From assembly GCA_964352905.1 (NCBI GenBank), contig CAYGTS010000050.1, positions 1-16,867 of the forward strand: a stretch of DNA of 16,867 nt, written 5' to 3'. A program made the position numbers and the translations under genes. The first letter of the stretch is position 1. Each line of letters opens with the position of its first letter. Source of the stretch: CAYGTS01 sp964352905 (GTDB lineage: Bacteria > Pseudomonadota > Gammaproteobacteria > JAHCLG01). Shown one piece after another: positions 14,625 to 16,867 of this stretch. Below the pieces are notes generated by a model, which had not been told where the DNA came from, did no database searches, and worked only from the letters and a program-made list of their open reading frames with translations.

Positions 14625-14800
14625 GAAGTGCGAAGCAATCCAGGATTAGGATCTACGATTTCGCAGAATTTAAAACAAGCTTGCTAGTTGCACCACTGCA
14701 TTAACCAGTATCGCCTTAATATCTCACTCATTGCCACTCGCTCCTGGATTGCTTCACTTCGTTCGCAATGACGACGATCTTCGTTGCGAGGAGCGTTAGC
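14610..14800. repeat. 191-bp inverted-repeat unit, copy A
   Basis: The left arm (14610-14645, starting CGTCATTGCGAGCACGAAG) and right arm (14742-14773, ending GTTCGCAATGACG) are near-perfect inverted repeats around a non-coding centre, followed by a short GCGAGGAGCGTTAGC tail. The arms are of the CATTGCGAGC...GCAATCC type that is widespread in intergenic DNA of many bacteria. It looks MITE-like, with no coding capacity. Confidence 0.85.
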
Positions 14801-14804
14801 CTAG

Positions 14805-14824
14805 GCCCCAGCGTTCGCTGGGGC
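14805..14824. repeat. Perfect 20-bp palindrome
   Basis: GCCCCAGCGTTCGCTGGGGC is fully self-complementary apart from the loop, and very GC-rich. It lies between the two 191-bp units. No T-tract follows on either strand, so terminator function is not supported. Confidence 0.7.
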
Positions 14825-14835
14825 ACCAAATCTTT

Positions 14836-15126
14836 CGTCATTGCGAGCACGAAGTGCGAAGCAATCCAGGATTAGGATCTACGATTTCGCNNNNNNNNNN
14901 NNNNNNNNNNNNNNNNNNNNNNNNNNNNNNNNNNNNNNNNNNNNNNNNNNNNNNNNNNNNNNNNNNNNNNNNNNNNNNNNNNNNNNNNNNAGAATTTAAA
15001 ACAAGCTTGCTAGTCGCACCACTGCATTAACCAGTATCACCTTAATATCTCACTCATTGGCTCTCGCTCCTGGATTGCTTCACTGCGTTCGCAATGACGA
15101 AGATCTTCATTGCGAGGAGCGTTAGC
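14836..15126. repeat. 191-bp inverted-repeat unit, copy B, interrupted by N gap
   Basis: Without the 100 N it is 55 + 136 = 191 bp, exactly the length of copy A, with about eight substitutions. Its right arm is at about 15067-15099. It ends 18 bp from the stop codon of the Gln/Pro-rich protein gene. Confidence 0.85.
14891..14990. other. Assembly gap, 100 N
   Basis: Exactly 100 N, a conventional placeholder length. It falls in a place where copy A is contiguous (TTTCGC then AGAATTT), so the gap reflects repeat-induced assembly failure. Real content may be nothing or further repeat units. Confidence 0.95.
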
Positions 15127-15144
15127 TTTGCTGCAATCTAGAGG

Positions 15145-15765
15145 CTACTGGCTAAATGATTGCCTAGGCGATGGAGGAAGAGACGGCGCTGATGGAACAG
15201 GGTCGTCGTGACCAACTCCAGGAGCAGGAGGCTTATCACCATCAACTCCAGGACCAGGCTTACCTTCTAACGCCTCTACTCCAGGTTTGCCTCCGAAAGG
15301 TGGCGTAGGTTCAGGCAGTGGTGGCTGGTTTTCTTTGGTGCATGCGGCAATAAGTTTATTCACACCGCCTGTTATGCTGTCTTTAGCCGCCTTACCCAAC
15401 TGTACAGCACCTGAATTTCCAAAGTTCATTAAATCCTTTTTTAGATCTGTTAATAATGAAGATTTACCTTTATCTAAACCCAATTTTCCGAACACCTCGG
15501 CAGCAAGCACACGTAGACCCTTGTTAAATGCATCCCCCCCCCCTGTAAGTTTTTCTCCTTCTTTATTATCAAATGGCTTCTTACCCTGTGGATCACCCTC
15601 ATTCGGCTCAATCCCAGTCTTCTTTGGCGGAGTAAACTTCTGCTCTTCATCAGCTTCGCTTTTTAAAGGGGGTGATTCGCCTTGCGCTTGTTGTTGCAAT
15701 TGCGCTTGTTGTTGCAATTGCGCAAGTCTAGCAGCTGCGCTGTTTTCATTTTTTATATCTGTCAT
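15145..15765 (-). CDS. Low-complexity Gln/Pro/Gly-rich protein of unknown function
   Basis: I do not recognise this 206-residue protein. AGGAG lies 7 bases before the ATG at 15765, so translation is likely. The Gln-rich N-terminus has the unit AQLQQQ twice (about 15-26), followed by a charged, Pro-rich linker to about 70. A plausible amphipathic helical core lies at about 78-143 (AFNKGLRVLAAEVFGKLGLD and later GGVNKLIAAC). The Pro/Gly-rich C-terminal tail (about 145-206) has repeated PGV/KPG motifs and ends SPRQSFSQ. There is no signal peptide and no membrane span. A run of ten G encodes the Gly-Gly-Gly at about residue 75. A secreted or surface-exposed role is possible but unsupported. It stands alone between repeats and the divergent dam gene. 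Confidence 0.75.
   Translation of the reverse strand: MTDIKNENSAAARLAQLQQQAQLQQQAQGESPPLKSEADEEQKFTPPKKTGIEPNEGDPQGKKPFDNKEGEKLTGGGDAFNKGLRVLAAEVFGKLGLDKGKSSLLTDLKKDLMNFGNSGAVQLGKAAKDSITGGVNKLIAACTKENQPPLPEPTPPFGGKPGVEALEGKPGPGVDGDKPPAPGVGHDDPVPSAPSLPPSPRQSFSQ
15534..15543. repeat. Homopolymeric C10/G10 tract inside a coding region
   Basis: Ten consecutive C on the plus strand read as GGG-GGG-GGG-G in the gene at 15145-15765. Runs of this length slip readily during replication, and one base gained or lost would shift the frame of about the last 130 codons. Sequencing error in the run length is the main alternative. Confidence 0.85.
15684..15719. repeat. 18-bp in-frame tandem duplication
   Basis: GCGCTTGTTGTTGCAATT occurs twice in tandem (15684-15701, 15702-15719), encoding the two AQLQQQ units of the Gln/Pro-rich protein. 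Copy-number change here would stay in frame. Confidence 0.85.
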
Positions 15766-15926
15766 ATCCGCACTCCTCTAAAAAGCTGCTTTAAGTTGCT
15801 TCCATTGACTTGAATTAAGACACTGATCCGCGTGCTGGGTTAAATAGATTAATGTAAGTATATCATAATGTTTTGCTAAATACAGGTATTTTGTAAGTTA
15901 CGTAATCTAAGCGATTGTTTTTTTAA

Positions 15927-15954
15927 TTGGTTATACGGGATTTTCTGTTAAACT
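15927..15954 (+). promoter_or_regulatory. Putative sigma-70 promoter for dam
   Basis: TTGGTT (15927-15932), a 16-base spacer and TAAACT (15949-15954) lie 21 bp before the dam ATG. That is close, but leaves room for TAGGA at the ribosome-binding site. This is moderate evidence only. Confidence 0.4.
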
Positions 15955-15975
15955 AACACTTTTGCTAGGATTAAC

Positions 15976-16791
15976 ATGCCCTCTTTGCAACAACGTCCCT
16001 TTTTAAAATGGGCTGGTGGGAAAGGTCTTTTAGCTAAGACCATTCTGGGTACCTTGCCAGCTGGCCAACGTTTAATCGAACCGTTTGTAGGATCGGGGGC
16101 AATTTTCCTGAATGCCACTTTCCCAAAATGCCTGTTAAACGATATTAATCAGGATTTAATTGATCTTTATAAAACTATTCAGCAACAAGGATCGAACTTT
16201 ATTGATTATGCCCAAACTTGGTTTACGCCTAGCAATAATACTGAAAAACGCTATTATCAATTGCGTGAACAGTTTAATCAAACGCAAGACGTTAACGAAA
16301 AAACCGCGTTATTTATTTATTTAAATCGCCACGGTTATAATGGCTTGTGCCGCTATAATCGCAATGGTGATTTTAATGTACCGTATGGGCGCTATTTAAA
16401 CCCAGGTTTCCCAAAACAAGCCTTGCTAAATTTTTTGCAAAAAAGTAAAAAAGTAACCTTTTGTTGCGATGACTTTGCTAAAATAATGCTTAAAGCAAAA
16501 AAAGGCGATGTGATTTATTGCGATCCACCGTATGTGCCCTTATCAAAAACCGCACGATTTAGTGCCTATCACGGCAGTGTGTTTGATGAAGCCGCCCAAC
16601 AACGTTTGGCCAAGGTTGCCATGACGGTTAGTCAAAAAGGCATTCCGGTGTTAATTTCCAACCACGATACCCCTTTTACCCGTGAAATTTATCAACACGC
16701 ACAGTTAACCACGCTAGATGTAGCACGCCGCATTAGTTGCAAGGGTTCTCAACGTAACCGTGTTGCGGAATTGTTGGCATTATTTAAGTAA
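15976..16791 (+). CDS. dam: Dam DNA adenine methyltransferase (GATC-specific type)
   Basis: Transfers a methyl group from SAM to adenine N6, expected in GATC. At 271 residues it is nearly the length of E. coli Dam (278) and follows it end to end. Motif X FLKWAGGK is at 9-16, motif I EPFVGSGAIF at 35-44, DIN-DLIDLY at 56-65, NRHGYNGLCRYN at 117-128 and catalytic DPPY at 183-186 (in YCDPPYVPLS). ISNHDTPFTRE lies at about 225-235, and the C-terminal VAELLALFK matches Dam's VDELLALYK. The ATG has TAGGA 5 bases upstream. No restriction endonuclease is next to it, consistent with a housekeeping orphan methylase for mismatch repair, replication timing or gene regulation. The strong similarity to Dam makes GATC the likely site, but phage Dam proteins look alike. 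Confidence 0.95.
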   Translation: MPSLQQRPFLKWAGGKGLLAKTILGTLPAGQRLIEPFVGSGAIFLNATFPKCLLNDINQDLIDLYKTIQQQGSNFIDYAQTWFTPSNNTEKRYYQLREQFNQTQDVNEKTALFIYLNRHGYNGLCRYNRNGDFNVPYGRYLNPGFPKQALLNFLQKSKKVTFCCDDFAKIMLKAKKGDVIYCDPPYVPLSKTARFSAYHGSVFDEAAQQRLAKVAMTVSQKGIPVLISNHDTPFTREIYQHAQLTTLDVARRISCKGSQRNRVAELLALFK

Positions 16792-16804
16792 TCATACCTT
16801 ACGC

Positions 16805-16867
16805 GTATCTGCTCACCCCCTTTAGCTTTATATTTACCAGAACGTTCAGATTTGGCGATAAAAACGG
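16805..16867. repeat. Palindromic hairpin element, copy 4 (cut by window end)
   Basis: Matches 158-220 of copy 1 over 63 bp with two mismatches, in the same orientation, including TTTACCAGAACGTTCAGA and the start of the first hairpin arm. The rest lies beyond the window. It starts 13 bp after the dam stop codon. Confidence 0.85.

Larger units (their letters stand above)
14502..15144. other. Gene-free repeat region with assembly gap
   Basis: No gene is supported here. Short open frames over 14443-14704 are translations of tandem repeats. The region holds a hairpin after manD, a 24-bp tandem array, two copies of a 191-bp unit, a short perfect palindrome and 100 N. Each item is listed separately. 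Confidence 0.8.

Noticed and set aside
14443..14704. Two overlapping short open frames with repeated IASTSFPV or LRAPLFPS peptides
   Set aside because: They are translations of the 24-bp tandem array; they lack ribosome-binding sites and begin inside or at the end of manD.
14805..14824. Intrinsic terminator
   Set aside because: The palindrome is strong but has no T-tract on either strand, and it is about 300 bp from manD.
15287..15781. 164-codon plus-strand open frame opposite the Gln/Pro-rich gene
   Set aside because: It has Cys/Ser/Pro-rich nonsense composition; the minus-strand frame has an AGGAG site and codon-aligned repeats.

Overview
The window looks like a draft-assembly piece (it holds a run of exactly 100 N) of an AT-rich gammaproteobacterial chromosome. 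A Dam methylase very close to the enteric type, an Escherichia-like sugar porter and ManD, dense palindromic repeats, decaying genes and an effector-like orphan protein would suit a host-associated Legionellales-type bacterium (Coxiella, Legionella and Rickettsiella relatives). That placement is inference; no marker gene is present.

Layout. Positions 1-424 are almost all nested palindromic repeats. Positions 425-4904 hold a nitronate monooxygenase (NMO) gene (3942-4904, minus) and a second, identical copy of its 3' 387 bp (425-811). Between them lie an uncharacterised 760-residue protein with effector-like features (1254-3536, minus), a secreted-protein pseudogene (812-1222) and a short coding relic (3570-3734). 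The 387-bp copies are direct repeats, so this block could be lost by one recombination.

Positions 3942-9725 (minus) form a compact five-gene operon: ABC exporter, HlyD-type adaptor, TolC-type outer-membrane channel, SAM methyltransferase and NMO, with junctions that overlap or abut. The ABC protein keeps the overall fold of its nucleotide-binding domain, but every catalytic motif (Walker A lysine, Q-loop, signature, catalytic Glu, H-loop) is replaced.

Positions 9833-14501 hold a sugar-acid catabolic cluster: SMP-30-type lactonase (minus), divergent from a sugar-porter MFS transporter, an SDR dehydrogenase and D-mannonate dehydratase ManD (plus). The likely route is sugar uptake, oxidation to a lactone, hydrolysis to mannonate and dehydration to 2-keto-3-deoxygluconate. 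A hairpin element flanked by a 12-bp direct repeat sits between the divergent promoters.

Positions 14502-15144 are repeats (24-bp tandem array, two copies of a 191-bp inverted-repeat unit, the N gap). They are followed by a low-complexity Gln/Pro/Gly-rich protein with a G10 tract (15145-15765, minus) and a complete dam gene (15976-16791, plus). The window ends inside another copy of the palindromic repeat found at its start.

The least explained items are the hairpin-element family, whose arm sequences change together while the apical loop is conserved, and the exporter operon with an ATPase-dead ABC subunit.
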